Shown: piece by piece, positions 1 through 6,326 of the stretch
How the letters are laid out: each line of letters begins with the position of its first letter
Position numbering within the stretch: position 1 is the first letter of the stretch
Assembly (NCBI GenBank): GCA_023423285.1
Contig: JAFAFV010000140.1
Coordinates: forward strand, 1-9,101
Source: Bacteroidota bacterium
GTDB lineage: Bacteria; Bacteroidota; Bacteroidia; Chitinophagales; Chitinophagaceae
Length of the DNA stretch: 9,101 bases
Reading direction: 5' to 3'
Position numbers and translations under genes: made by a program
Notes under the pieces: generated by a model
What the model was told of the DNA's origin: nothing
Database searches by the model: none
The model's input: the letters and a program-made list of their open reading frames with translations, nothing else

Positions 1-60
1 ACAACACCCAAAGACCACATCTGGCCTTAAAAATGAAAACGCCAAACATTGTACATTTAC

Positions 61-90
61 AAAAAAACCGACCACCAGAGGCAGTCGGTT
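61..90 (-). terminator. Intrinsic terminator after the LTXXQ gene
   Basis: On the minus strand a 7-bp perfect stem AACCGAC/GTCGGTT (plus-strand arms 66-72 and 84-90) is followed directly by a run of T. The stem can extend inward by four more pairs (TGCC with GGTG, two of them G-T wobbles), leaving a three-base TCT loop. It begins about 40 bases after the stop codon of the minus-strand gene at 130-537. On the plus strand no T run follows the hairpin, so it acts for the minus-strand gene. Confidence 0.85.
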
Positions 91-129
91 AATTTTAAAA
101 TCTGTCAACTTATTTTAGGACTATTCAGA

Positions 130-537
130 TTAGCTTTTTTTATCAGCTTTTGCACCGCGTTTTTCACCATTTCTGTCACGATTTCCCCTTTCTTTTGCCT
201 GCTCTTCCCATTGCTTCTTTTGTTCAGGCGTAAGAACGGCCATGCGCTTTTCGTGTAGTGCTTTTCTCAGCTCCATCATTTGTGTTCTTTTTTGCTCGTC
301 AGAAAGAGAAGCATTATTTCTGATGGCCTCTGCTTTTGTTCGACCTTCCTCGGCGATGGTTTTCATCTGCTTGTCCTGTGCCTGGCTAAGTTTCAGGTCG
401 GCCATTGGGTTGCGCTGCATGTCGCCCCTTCTTTCAGTTCTTTCTTTTCTTTCAGGTTTGGCAGGCTCCGTTTGAGCGAATGTAGCCGTAACGCTAAACA
501 CGCTGATGGCTGCGGCAAGAATGATTTTTTTTTTCAT
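130..537 (-). CDS. Exported Spy/CpxP-like LTXXQ-motif protein
   Basis: A 135-residue, very charged protein. Residues 1-21 are a clear Sec signal peptide (MKKK, then a hydrophobic core, ending TFA before Q22), so the mature protein should be periplasmic. Three LTxxQ-like motifs are visible: LSQAQ (50-54), LSDEQ (78-82) and LTPEQ (102-106), in a region that should be almost all helix; the last is followed by a Lys/Arg/Glu-rich tail. The helices and repeated LTxxQ motif match the Spy/CpxP type of periplasmic chaperone or envelope-stress sensor and the small DUF4890-like proteins common in Bacteroidota; the function here is inferred from that resemblance. The ATG at 537 gives the signal peptide and has no Shine-Dalgarno. 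The start codon is followed by ten A residues. The gene looks monocistronic, with its own terminator at 61-90 and direct repeats at 554-586. Confidence 0.85.
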   Translation of the reverse strand: MKKKIILAAAISVFSVTATFAQTEPAKPERKERTERRGDMQRNPMADLKLSQAQDKQMKTIAEEGRTKAEAIRNNASLSDEQKRTQMMELRKALHEKRMAVLTPEQKKQWEEQAKERGNRDRNGEKRGAKADKKS

Positions 538-553
538 TGTTTCTGTTTTTTAA

Positions 554-586
554 ATTATTAGGTTCCCAATGGGTTCCATATAGGTT
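554..586 (-). promoter_or_regulatory. Three contiguous 11-bp direct repeats, candidate regulator site
   Basis: Read on the minus strand these 33 bases are three end-to-end 11-mers: AACCTATATGG (586-576), AACCCATTGGG (575-565) and AACCTAATAAT (564-554). All begin AACC; the first two agree at 8 of 11 positions. An 11-bp period puts each AACC on the same face of the helix. The array lies 17-49 bases upstream of the LTXXQ gene start. It overlaps a poor -7-like TAATTTAA (557-550), and no TTTG -33 box is visible, so an activator bound here could replace the -33 contact. That role is inference. Confidence 0.45.
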
Positions 587-620
587 AGATGATGCTTTAC
601 ACGAAAACCTTCGTTTTGTG

Positions 621-638
621 TGTTAAATTTTTTTAACA
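621..638. repeat. AT-rich inverted repeat between the HAD and LTXXQ genes
   Basis: TGTTAAA (621-627) and TTTAACA (632-638) form a perfect 7-bp stem around a TTTT loop. It lies 21 bases beyond the stop codon of the minus-strand HAD gene. It could help end that transcript, but no T run follows on the minus strand, and a stem this rich in A and T would be weak. A regulatory role for the next gene is equally possible. Confidence 0.35.
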
Positions 639-658
639 ACAACTGGTCGGCCGCCAGG

Positions 659-1354
659 TCATAATATGTCTTCGAGTTCTTTTAGAGAAAATACCTCGTA
701 AGTGGGCTTAAAATTGTGTGGTTTTTGATGGTGGTTCACATACACCTGGTCAAGCCCGGCTTTATAGGCGCCAATGATATCCGCTTCCAGATCGTCGCCC
801 AACATGATACTTTCGTTCACATCAGCTTTGGTAAAGTTGAGGGCAAATTCAAAGATTTCTTTATTTGGCTTCAGGCTCAGGCATCGTTCAGAGGTAAAAA
901 CTTCTTCAAAATAATGGCTGATCCTGGCATTGTTGATCTTATGATGTTGCACTTCTTCAAAACCATTGGTAATGAGATGTAAGCTGTAGTTTTTTCCTTT
1001 CAGGTACTCTAATATTTCCAGCGCATATGGAAACAATACATTGCGCGTAGGCAGCAATTCCAAAAACTTTTTACTCATGTTTTCGGCCAGTGCATTGTCT
1101 CCAATCTTAAAATCAAGCAGGGCAAGACGCATGCGCTTCACGCGTAGTTCGGCCTGCTGCACCAGGCCTTGCCGGTATTTGGCCCATAAAGCATGGTTGT
1201 GAACCAGGTAGTTGCTGTAGAATTTTTCAAAATCATCTACACCCTTTTCATTTAGCGAAAGAGTTTCATACAAATCCAGCAACGCCAGTTTAGCGTTCGA
1301 ATCAAAATCCCAAAGTGTATGGTCCAAATCAAAAAACAGATGCCTGTACTTCAT
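659..1354 (-). CDS. yjjG: HAD-superfamily hydrolase, YjjG-type pyrimidine nucleotidase
   Basis: A 231-residue protein with all four haloacid dehalogenase motifs: motif I FFDLDHTLWDF with nucleophile D9 and acid/base D11, motif II LITNG (T129), motif III lysine in SLKPNKEIF (K162), and motif IV GDDLEAD (D187, D188, D192) for Mg binding. The insert between motifs I and II is helical, as in subclass I caps. The DHTLWDF opening and overall length fit the YjjG/YfnB family, cytoplasmic 5'-nucleotidases that dephosphorylate nucleoside monophosphates, including non-canonical pyrimidines, and so help clean the nucleotide pool. The substrate is inferred from the family. I chose ATG 1354 because it opens directly onto the first beta strand; a longer reading from TTG 1411 adds 19 residues unlike the family. 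It is divergent from the dehydrogenase gene, 89 bases apart, with no Shine-Dalgarno. Confidence 0.9.
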   Translation of the reverse strand: MKYRHLFFDLDHTLWDFDSNAKLALLDLYETLSLNEKGVDDFEKFYSNYLVHNHALWAKYRQGLVQQAELRVKRMRLALLDFKIGDNALAENMSKKFLELLPTRNVLFPYALEILEYLKGKNYSLHLITNGFEEVQHHKINNARISHYFEEVFTSERCLSLKPNKEIFEFALNFTKADVNESIMLGDDLEADIIGAYKAGLDQVYVNHHQKPHNFKPTYEVFSLKELEDIL

Positions 1355-1401
1355 AGCTGCGAAGCTAAGGGGAAATCGATTTACACAGAGAAGCACCAAC
1401 C

Positions 1402-1413
1402 CTTTGGTCAAAG
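1402..1413. promoter_or_regulatory. Inverted repeat in the divergent HAD/SDR promoter region
   Basis: CTTTGGTCAAAG has perfect 5-bp arms (CTTTG 1402-1406, CAAAG 1409-1413) around GT. Each arm carries a TTTG on its own strand, the -33 motif of Bacteroidota promoters, so the repeat may present back-to-back -33 boxes or be an operator. No convincing TAnnTTTG lies at the right distance for either gene, so this stays tentative. Confidence 0.25.
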
Positions 1414-1443
1414 TTTTGTTATTTCGTATGAGAAACTTAAAGT

Positions 1444-2142
1444 ATGAACGTGATCATTACAGGCGCTTCGCGCGGAATTGGATTTGCGATAGCAGAAATA
1501 TTTGCACAAAACGGCCACAATCTGTTGCTTACATCGCTCAGCGATGTAAAGCTTTACAAAGCCATGGAAAATTTGCAAACGAAGTACAGCAATATAGAGA
1601 TCGCTGCAAAAGCCTTCGATCTTTCATCAAAGGATAATGCCATAGCATTCGCTGAATGGTGCCTTAAAAAGGCGGGTCCGGATGTACTTGTAAATAATAC
1701 CGGCATTTTTCAACCAGGCAATGTGTTGGATGAGCCGGACGGCTCGCTGGAAAGCCAGGTGGCCGTAAATTTGTATAGCGCTTACTACATCACACGAAAA
1801 ATTGCTCCATACATGATGCGGCAAAAAAATGGACATATTTTTAACATCAGCTCTGTGGCGGCTTTAAAAGCATACCCAGGTGGCGGCTCTTACAGCATCA
1901 GCAAATACGCGCTGCTGGGCTTTAGCAAAAATTTGCGGCACGAGTTGATGCCACATGGCGTAAAAGTAACGGCAGTACTTCCCGGCGCTGTTATGACCGA
2001 TTCCTGGAGCGATTTTGATAACAGCGAAAGCAGGATTATGCAACCGGGGGATATAGCTCAAATGGTGTATGCCGCTTCGCAGCTTTCTGCCGCTGCCTGC
2101 GTTGAAGAAATAGTTGTAAGGCCCCAATTGGGCGATCTTTGA
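1444..2142 (+). CDS. Short-chain dehydrogenase/reductase (SDR), FabG-like
   Basis: A 232-residue classical SDR of normal length, expected to be a soluble NAD(P)H-dependent oxidoreductase. The Rossmann nucleotide motif TGASRGIG is at residues 6-13, and the NNAG motif appears as NNTG (84-87), a common tolerated variant. The catalytic tetrad is complete: N109, S137 in ISS, and Y150 and K154 in YSISK. The PGAVMTDSW stretch after the catalytic region is the usual PG motif. S/Y/K spacing equals that of FabG, but NNTG and the context argue against calling it the fatty-acid enzyme; the substrate cannot be read from the sequence. ATG 1444 starts directly at the first strand (MNVIITGA). The batD gene follows after 26 bases, so the two are probably co-transcribed, though no functional link is evident. 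Confidence 0.9.
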   Translation: MNVIITGASRGIGFAIAEIFAQNGHNLLLTSLSDVKLYKAMENLQTKYSNIEIAAKAFDLSSKDNAIAFAEWCLKKAGPDVLVNNTGIFQPGNVLDEPDGSLESQVAVNLYSAYYITRKIAPYMMRQKNGHIFNISSVAALKAYPGGGSYSISKYALLGFSKNLRHELMPHGVKVTAVLPGAVMTDSWSDFDNSESRIMQPGDIAQMVYAASQLSAAACVEEIVVRPQLGDL

Positions 2143-2168
2143 TTTGACTTTTGAACACGTACCCAAAT

Positions 2169-3575
2169 ATGAAAAAAGCGTTGTTATTTATTTTTGCCCT
2201 GCAGGTAAACCTGCTTTTTGCACAGGGTAATTATGTTCCGCTGGATGACAGGATCAGGGACAACCTGTATATTACGGTAAGTGTGAACAAAACAGAGTGC
2301 TATGTGGGAGAGCCGATCATTGCTACTTATAAATTGTACTCGGCTTTTGAGTCGGAATCTTCCATACTGAAAAATCCTTCGTTCTATGGGTTTGATTATA
2401 AAGACATCATAACACCGCGCGATAACTTAATAAGCCGCGAAACCATTGACGGCCGCCGGTTTGACGTTCACACCATCAAAAAAGTGCAACTGATACCCTC
2501 TGAAACCGGTAAGCTTGAGTTAGATGCGCTGACCCTGGGAAATAAAATTCGTGTGCTTGATGATAACGGCAACAAAATTGAGTTACTCAACGGCGTGCGT
2601 GAAGATTATACGCTTGATGGCAACTATATTCACTTTGCCATTTCATCGCTACCTATTACCATCAATGTTTTAAGTGCAAGCAATGCCCCGAAATCTTTGC
2701 AATACACGGGCGCTGCAGGAGATTTCAGGATGAATATTCAACTGAACAAAAATGAGCTGGCGCCAAACGAGCAGGGTGTGCTTACCATTACTATTGTAGG
2801 CAAGGGAGATTTTAGCAAAGTAACCATGCCAAAAATTGAATGGCCGGCAGGCATTAATGTGCAGCCAGTACAAATAAAAGACAAATATACACGCAGCGCC
2901 GGCGGGTATAAAGTGTTCGGTATTCCCTTTAGCGGCGCGGCAGAAGGTTCATACACCATCATGCCTATACAGTTTTCTTATTTTGACACGCTGAACAACC
3001 GCTTAAATACCATTACCAACCGGCCCATCACGTTCTACATTCGCAAAGAACAGCAACGAAACATAATATTGCCTTCTACAAATATTGGTGAAACCACCCA
3101 GTATACGCCAAACGCACTGATCATCGGAGGAGGTATTGTACTGGCTTTATTATTGTTGCTATTGTTCATCAATAAAAGAAAAAAAGACCGCGTGCACCAG
3201 TCGCCGGTTGTTGTACAAAAAAATACACATACCGTGGCTACCCAGGTCAAATCTTCAAACAGTATGGATGCTTATCTTCAACAAGCTGCCGATGCAAGGC
3301 ACCACACAGGCAATGCGTTTTATGATTTTTTAAAGCAGGGCATTATGAAGTTTTTTGAAGATAGATTTGCGCTGCCAGCGGTATTGTTCAACCGTACATC
3401 TTTAAAACAATCCATGGCAGATAATAATGTTACTGCTGCATTGCAGGAAGAAGTGCTGAACCTGCTAACTGAAATTGAAATGAATATTTACAGCGGTGGA
3501 GGGCTTGATGGAAACAAAACTGCTTTGCTTACTAAAGCCAGAAATATTTTAAGCAGGCTTCAAGGTTCTATATAA
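2169..3575 (+). CDS. batD: BatD-family membrane protein
   Basis: A 468-residue protein with a signal peptide (1-18, MKKALLFIFA onward, cut before QG) and a large extracytoplasmic part. The first Ig-like beta domain (about 33-168) contains the BatD signature VSVNKTECYVGEPI and FYGFDYKD; a second (about 185-292) contains LNKNELAPNEQGVLTI. One transmembrane helix (about 316-335) ends in KRKKDR, giving a cytoplasmic C-terminal helical domain (about 365-468) with YDFLKQGIMKFFEDRF, typical of the family. BatD belongs to Bacteroides aerotolerance (bat) operons, which usually also encode MoxR ATPase, VWA proteins (BatA, BatB) and TPR proteins; its exact biochemistry is not established. None of those partners is in this window. 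I chose ATG 2169 because it opens the signal peptide; TTG 2151 would place six residues ahead of it. The stop overlaps the convergent DUF1501 gene by 8 bases. Confidence 0.85.
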   Translation: MKKALLFIFALQVNLLFAQGNYVPLDDRIRDNLYITVSVNKTECYVGEPIIATYKLYSAFESESSILKNPSFYGFDYKDIITPRDNLISRETIDGRRFDVHTIKKVQLIPSETGKLELDALTLGNKIRVLDDNGNKIELLNGVREDYTLDGNYIHFAISSLPITINVLSASNAPKSLQYTGAAGDFRMNIQLNKNELAPNEQGVLTITIVGKGDFSKVTMPKIEWPAGINVQPVQIKDKYTRSAGGYKVFGIPFSGAAEGSYTIMPIQFSYFDTLNNRLNTITNRPITFYIRKEQQRNIILPSTNIGETTQYTPNALIIGGGIVLALLLLLLFINKRKKDRVHQSPVVVQKNTHTVATQVKSSNSMDAYLQQAADARHHTGNAFYDFLKQGIMKFFEDRFALPAVLFNRTSLKQSMADNNVTAALQEEVLNLLTEIEMNIYSGGGLDGNKTALLTKARNILSRLQGSI

Positions 3576-4767
3576 AATTGAGTGTATTGTATTTGGCTCC
3601 TAAAATGGTATCAGCATCAGCCTGCAGCCATTTGGATAAAACCGTTGCATACACTTCTTTAAAATCAATTTTATATTGAAGGTCGCCATCTTTAAGATCA
3701 GTAAGATCGGGCAATGCATTTAATATACCTTTTTGCTTAAGTCCGCCGCTGATGAGAAACATATTGTTGGCTGTTCCGTGATCGGTGCCATTGCTGGCAT
3801 TTTGCGCCACGCGCCTTCCAAATTCTGAAAAGGTAAATAGCAGCACATCTTCCATCCTTCCATTCTTTTTTAAATCATCTGTAAAAGCTTTAACAGCTTC
3901 GTTAAGTTGGGCAAAAAGCCTTGTTTGCTGGGCGTTCTGACCCACGTGCGTATCAAAGCTGCCCAGTGATATATAATATACTTTGGTATTAATATCAGAA
4001 AATATCAAAGAAGCGATGGTTTTTAAGCCTGTTCCCAGTTCTGTATTGGGATAGCTGGTGCTGGTAGGCCGCAGGCGGCTTTGTTTAAAGATATAGTCTG
4101 CCGAAGAAAGCGTTTGTGCCATTGTTTTATATAAATATTCAACCGGCATTTCCTCATGATGATCCGCGTGGTTTTTCATCACATCCCTGAAATATTTTTC
4201 ATTGGCTATGCCAAAAAGCCTTTGCGGATTTTGAAAAGCAATGGCGTTGTTCTGTTCTCCTTTCAAGGCAAGGCTCAGCACATCATCTACCTCAAGCGCC
4301 TGGGTGGGACGTGCACAGCCTTTACACTGCGCGTCAAGGTAGCGCCCGATCCATCCGGTGTTCCAGTATTGATTGCTCTGGCTTGCCGAGTGCCAAATAT
4401 CCATGCTTCTAAAATGGGAACGATCAGGATTGGGATAACCGACGTTATTCAAAACAGCCAGGTTGCCTTCATCATACAATGCTTTTAATGCTGTAAGCGT
4501 GGGGTGTAAACTTACATCGTCAGTAAGTGTAGCCGTTTGCGCTTTGCTGATAGATAGAGAAGGCCTCAGCTTATAATAAATATCATTGCGAACGGGGATC
4601 ACGGTGTTCAAACCATCATTGCCGCCGCTTAGCTGCAGCACCACCACCACCTTGTTCCCCTGCGGAACCAACGCCTTGTTCTCAAATGCTTTTAAAAATT
4701 TAGGAAGCATGACGGAGGCTGTTGCCAGCGATCCTATTTGTAAAAACTCTTTACGTTTAATTAACAT
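3568..4767 (-). CDS. DUF1501 family protein with Tat-like signal
   Basis: A 399-residue protein of the DUF1501 family, placed by fold with the alkaline phosphatase/sulfatase superfamily. The family opening is clear: VVVLQLSGGNDGLNTVIP (41-58), then YPNPDRSHFRSMDIWHS (111-127), SLGSFDTHVGQ (268-278), FSEFGRR (313-319) and GTDHGTAN (327-334). FDTH and TDHG resemble metal-ligand motifs of that superfamily (inference). The N-terminus MLIKRKEFLQIGSLATASVM looks like a twin-arginine signal in which the usual RR is KR, as often seen at the start of this family; export is therefore likely but not certain. Residues CKGC (148-151) form a CxxC pair. ATG 4767 keeps the signal intact, and AAGG lies a few bases upstream as a weak ribosome site. 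A GTG at 4791 would overlap the DUF1800 gene. It follows DUF1800 by 17 bases, so the pair is an operon. Function unknown. Confidence 0.88.
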   Translation of the reverse strand: MLIKRKEFLQIGSLATASVMLPKFLKAFENKALVPQGNKVVVVLQLSGGNDGLNTVIPVRNDIYYKLRPSLSISKAQTATLTDDVSLHPTLTALKALYDEGNLAVLNNVGYPNPDRSHFRSMDIWHSASQSNQYWNTGWIGRYLDAQCKGCARPTQALEVDDVLSLALKGEQNNAIAFQNPQRLFGIANEKYFRDVMKNHADHHEEMPVEYLYKTMAQTLSSADYIFKQSRLRPTSTSYPNTELGTGLKTIASLIFSDINTKVYYISLGSFDTHVGQNAQQTRLFAQLNEAVKAFTDDLKKNGRMEDVLLFTFSEFGRRVAQNASNGTDHGTANNMFLISGGLKQKGILNALPDLTDLKDGDLQYKIDFKEVYATVLSKWLQADADTILGAKYNTLNFI

Positions 4768-4784
4768 GGCCTTACATTTTTGTT

Positions 4785-6230
4785 TTAACACATTTGATAT
4801 TCAGGCGTGCTCATCAACTGTATGGTAACGGTTTTGATGTAGGATTCGCGGCTTGAAACATCAACTGTTTTACCTAAAGCATTTTCAAGTGCGGGTGCAT
4901 TTACCTGCAATAAATTTTGTTTGATGGCCTGCATCAGGTTTTCTTTTTTAACATTTTGATAGTTAGCCATGTATCGCGGCCAGTCTATCGTTGTATTGAT
5001 GCCGTACGAATTTTTTTTTCTGGTAACTGCAGTTGCATTTTCTCTTCGGCCCATTTGCTGGTCATCGTCTTGCTTGGGAGTAAGGTTCAGTTCATCTTTG
5101 TCTGTAAACATTTGTGGAATGCGCAGCCGCGCCATTAGTGTACTGCTATCTATCCAGCTTTTGCCGCCAGGCCATCCTGCTACGTTGGGGGGAAAAAAGA
5201 GCAACTGTCCTAACAACCTTTGCAGCTGGATCAGTGCATTTTCATTTGCCAGTTGCATAGGTACCATGCGTTGCATTCCCACCAATAATTCTATTGGAGA
5301 TTTGATTTTTACACCAATGTTTTTTTCATTGTAAAACCAATCTGAAGTAAAAATGCTGTCTATTAATTTGCTGATATCGTAATTAGTTTTATAAAATAGA
5401 TCAGCAAGATGGGCGACCTTATTTTCATCTACTTTTTCATTTACAAAAAACCGGTAAATTTTTTCAGTAATGTATCGGGCTGTCAGTTTATTTTCCAGCA
5501 GCATGTCTAAGATATCGTCTCCGTTGAAATTTCCTTTTTTGCCCATGAAGTTTTTTTCATCAGCATCATGAAAATTTTTACGAAAGACAAACTCGCCACG
5601 GTTGTTGGCTGTCCACCCCGTAAAAGCTCGCGCAGCTTCTTTAATATCGTTCTCAGTATAATGCCCGCGGCCTAATGTAAAAAGTTCCATCACCTCCCGG
5701 GCAAAATTCTCATTGGGCCTGCCTTTCCGGTTTTGCTGATTGTTTAAAAAGAACAGCATGGCTGCGGAGTGGGAAACTTCTTTTAGCAAAGTGCCAAAAT
5801 TGCCTAAAGCATTTTCACGAATGGAGTGAAGCAGCAACTGGTTATAAAAAATATTTTGGTTACGGTTGGCAAAATGCCCGTGCCAAAAGAAGGCTATTTT
5901 TTCACGCAATTGCGCAGGGCTGCTAATTATTTCCTTTAGCCAGTAAAGGTTCAGGTCGCGCACGGCCTCTCTTTGCATGCGAGCCAGGTTGCGGCGGTCT
6001 GCCTCATTCAAACTGGCTCTTGCGCCTGCATCCATTGCTCCCTCATACATATCTACCAGGCTTTCGCTGGCAACATTTATGTAAGTTGGTTTAGCTTCAG
6101 AGGCTTTTGCCAGAACTTTATAGTAGCGTACAGGCGTGTATTTAGACAGCTCGGATAATTGTTCTGCTGAGGGGCCGAAACCGGCACGCCACAACAGGTG
6201 CTGATTTTTTATAATGTTGATAGCTGGCAT
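4785..6230 (-). CDS. DUF1800 family protein
   Basis: A 481-residue protein with the DUF1800 landmarks in order: HLLWRAGFGPS (11-21), KIAFFWHGHFA (111-121), the signature NENFAREVMELFTLGRGHYT (173-192), AARAFTGW (199-206), a charged central part with FHDADEKNFMGKKGNF (220-235), and near the C-terminus FFPPNVAGWPGGKSWI (345-360). Residues about 382-410 form a polar linker (PKQDDDQQMGRREN). No signal peptide is evident; the chain starts straight into the family motif, unlike its partner DUF1501. DUF1800 and DUF1501 genes are a known recurrent pair in Bacteroidota, Planctomycetota and others, but no enzymatic activity is established for DUF1800. It is the first gene of the two-gene operon, with the cytochrome gene 96 bases upstream on the same strand. 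A nine-A tract (plus-strand T run 5011-5019) lies inside the coding region. Confidence 0.9.
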   Translation of the reverse strand: MPAINIIKNQHLLWRAGFGPSAEQLSELSKYTPVRYYKVLAKASEAKPTYINVASESLVDMYEGAMDAGARASLNEADRRNLARMQREAVRDLNLYWLKEIISSPAQLREKIAFFWHGHFANRNQNIFYNQLLLHSIRENALGNFGTLLKEVSHSAAMLFFLNNQQNRKGRPNENFAREVMELFTLGRGHYTENDIKEAARAFTGWTANNRGEFVFRKNFHDADEKNFMGKKGNFNGDDILDMLLENKLTARYITEKIYRFFVNEKVDENKVAHLADLFYKTNYDISKLIDSIFTSDWFYNEKNIGVKIKSPIELLVGMQRMVPMQLANENALIQLQRLLGQLLFFPPNVAGWPGGKSWIDSSTLMARLRIPQMFTDKDELNLTPKQDDDQQMGRRENATAVTRKKNSYGINTTIDWPRYMANYQNVKKENLMQAIKQNLLQVNAPALENALGKTVDVSSRESYIKTVTIQLMSTPEYQMC

Positions 6231-6252
6231 GCGGTTTTTTTTGTTCCACTAA

Positions 6253-6277
6253 AGTACGTAAAAAATCGTACTACGTA
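6253..6277. promoter_or_regulatory. Inverted repeat and doubled TACGTA upstream of the DUF1800 gene
   Basis: AGTACG (6253-6258) and CGTACT (6267-6272) are perfect 6-bp inverted arms with an 8-base AT spacer. Overlapping them, the palindrome TACGTA occurs twice, at 6255-6260 and 6272-6277, 17 bases apart. The element lies 23-47 bases upstream of the DUF1800 start and overlaps a weak -7-like TACTTTAG (minus strand, 6256-6249). It could be an operator controlling DUF1800-DUF1501; no regulator can be named. Confidence 0.35.
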
Positions 6278-6309
6278 AATCAATTTTCGTAACTGGTAAG
6301 CACTATAAC

Positions 6310-6326
6310 AAAAAGGCTTCCTTTTT
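6310..6326 (-). terminator. Hairpin terminator directly after the cytochrome stop codon
   Basis: On the minus strand AAAAAGG, a three-base AAG loop, then CCTTTTT form a perfect 7-bp stem that abuts the TAA stop of the cytochrome gene. The 3' arm itself supplies the T run. Only two pairs are G-C, so it is weak, but the shape and position fit an intrinsic terminator. It would at least partly separate the cytochrome transcript from DUF1800-DUF1501. The A/T symmetry means it could also work on the plus strand. Confidence 0.5.

Noticed and set aside
34..93. 19-codon reading frame from ATG 34
   Set aside because: It reads through the terminator hairpin, shows no ribosome site and has no recognisable sequence.
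49..258. Possible small plus-strand gene of 69 codons
   Set aside because: It covers the terminator stem and the antisense of the LTXXQ gene tail; the hydrophobic translation is what results from reading a Lys/Glu-rich gene on the other strand.
643..657. GC-rich symmetric stretch CTGG...CCAG after the HAD gene as a terminator
   Set aside because: The 4-bp arms enclose a self-complementary CGGCCG with no loop, and the following sequence is only moderately T rich; too weak to call.
716..982. Plus-strand open frame within the HAD gene
   Set aside because: The opposite strand encodes a full set of HAD motifs here; this is an antisense shadow.
1355..1411. Longer HAD protein starting at TTG 1411
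   Set aside because: The extra 19 residues precede the first beta strand of the fold, where the family normally starts; ATG 1354 is better.
1864..2166. Minus-strand open frame over the SDR gene end
   Set aside because: It lies antisense to the YSISK and PG regions of the SDR; no family resemblance.
4768..4791. DUF1501 start at GTG 4791
   Set aside because: It would overlap the DUF1800 stop and put eight residues before the Tat-like signal; ATG 4767 keeps the usual signal layout.
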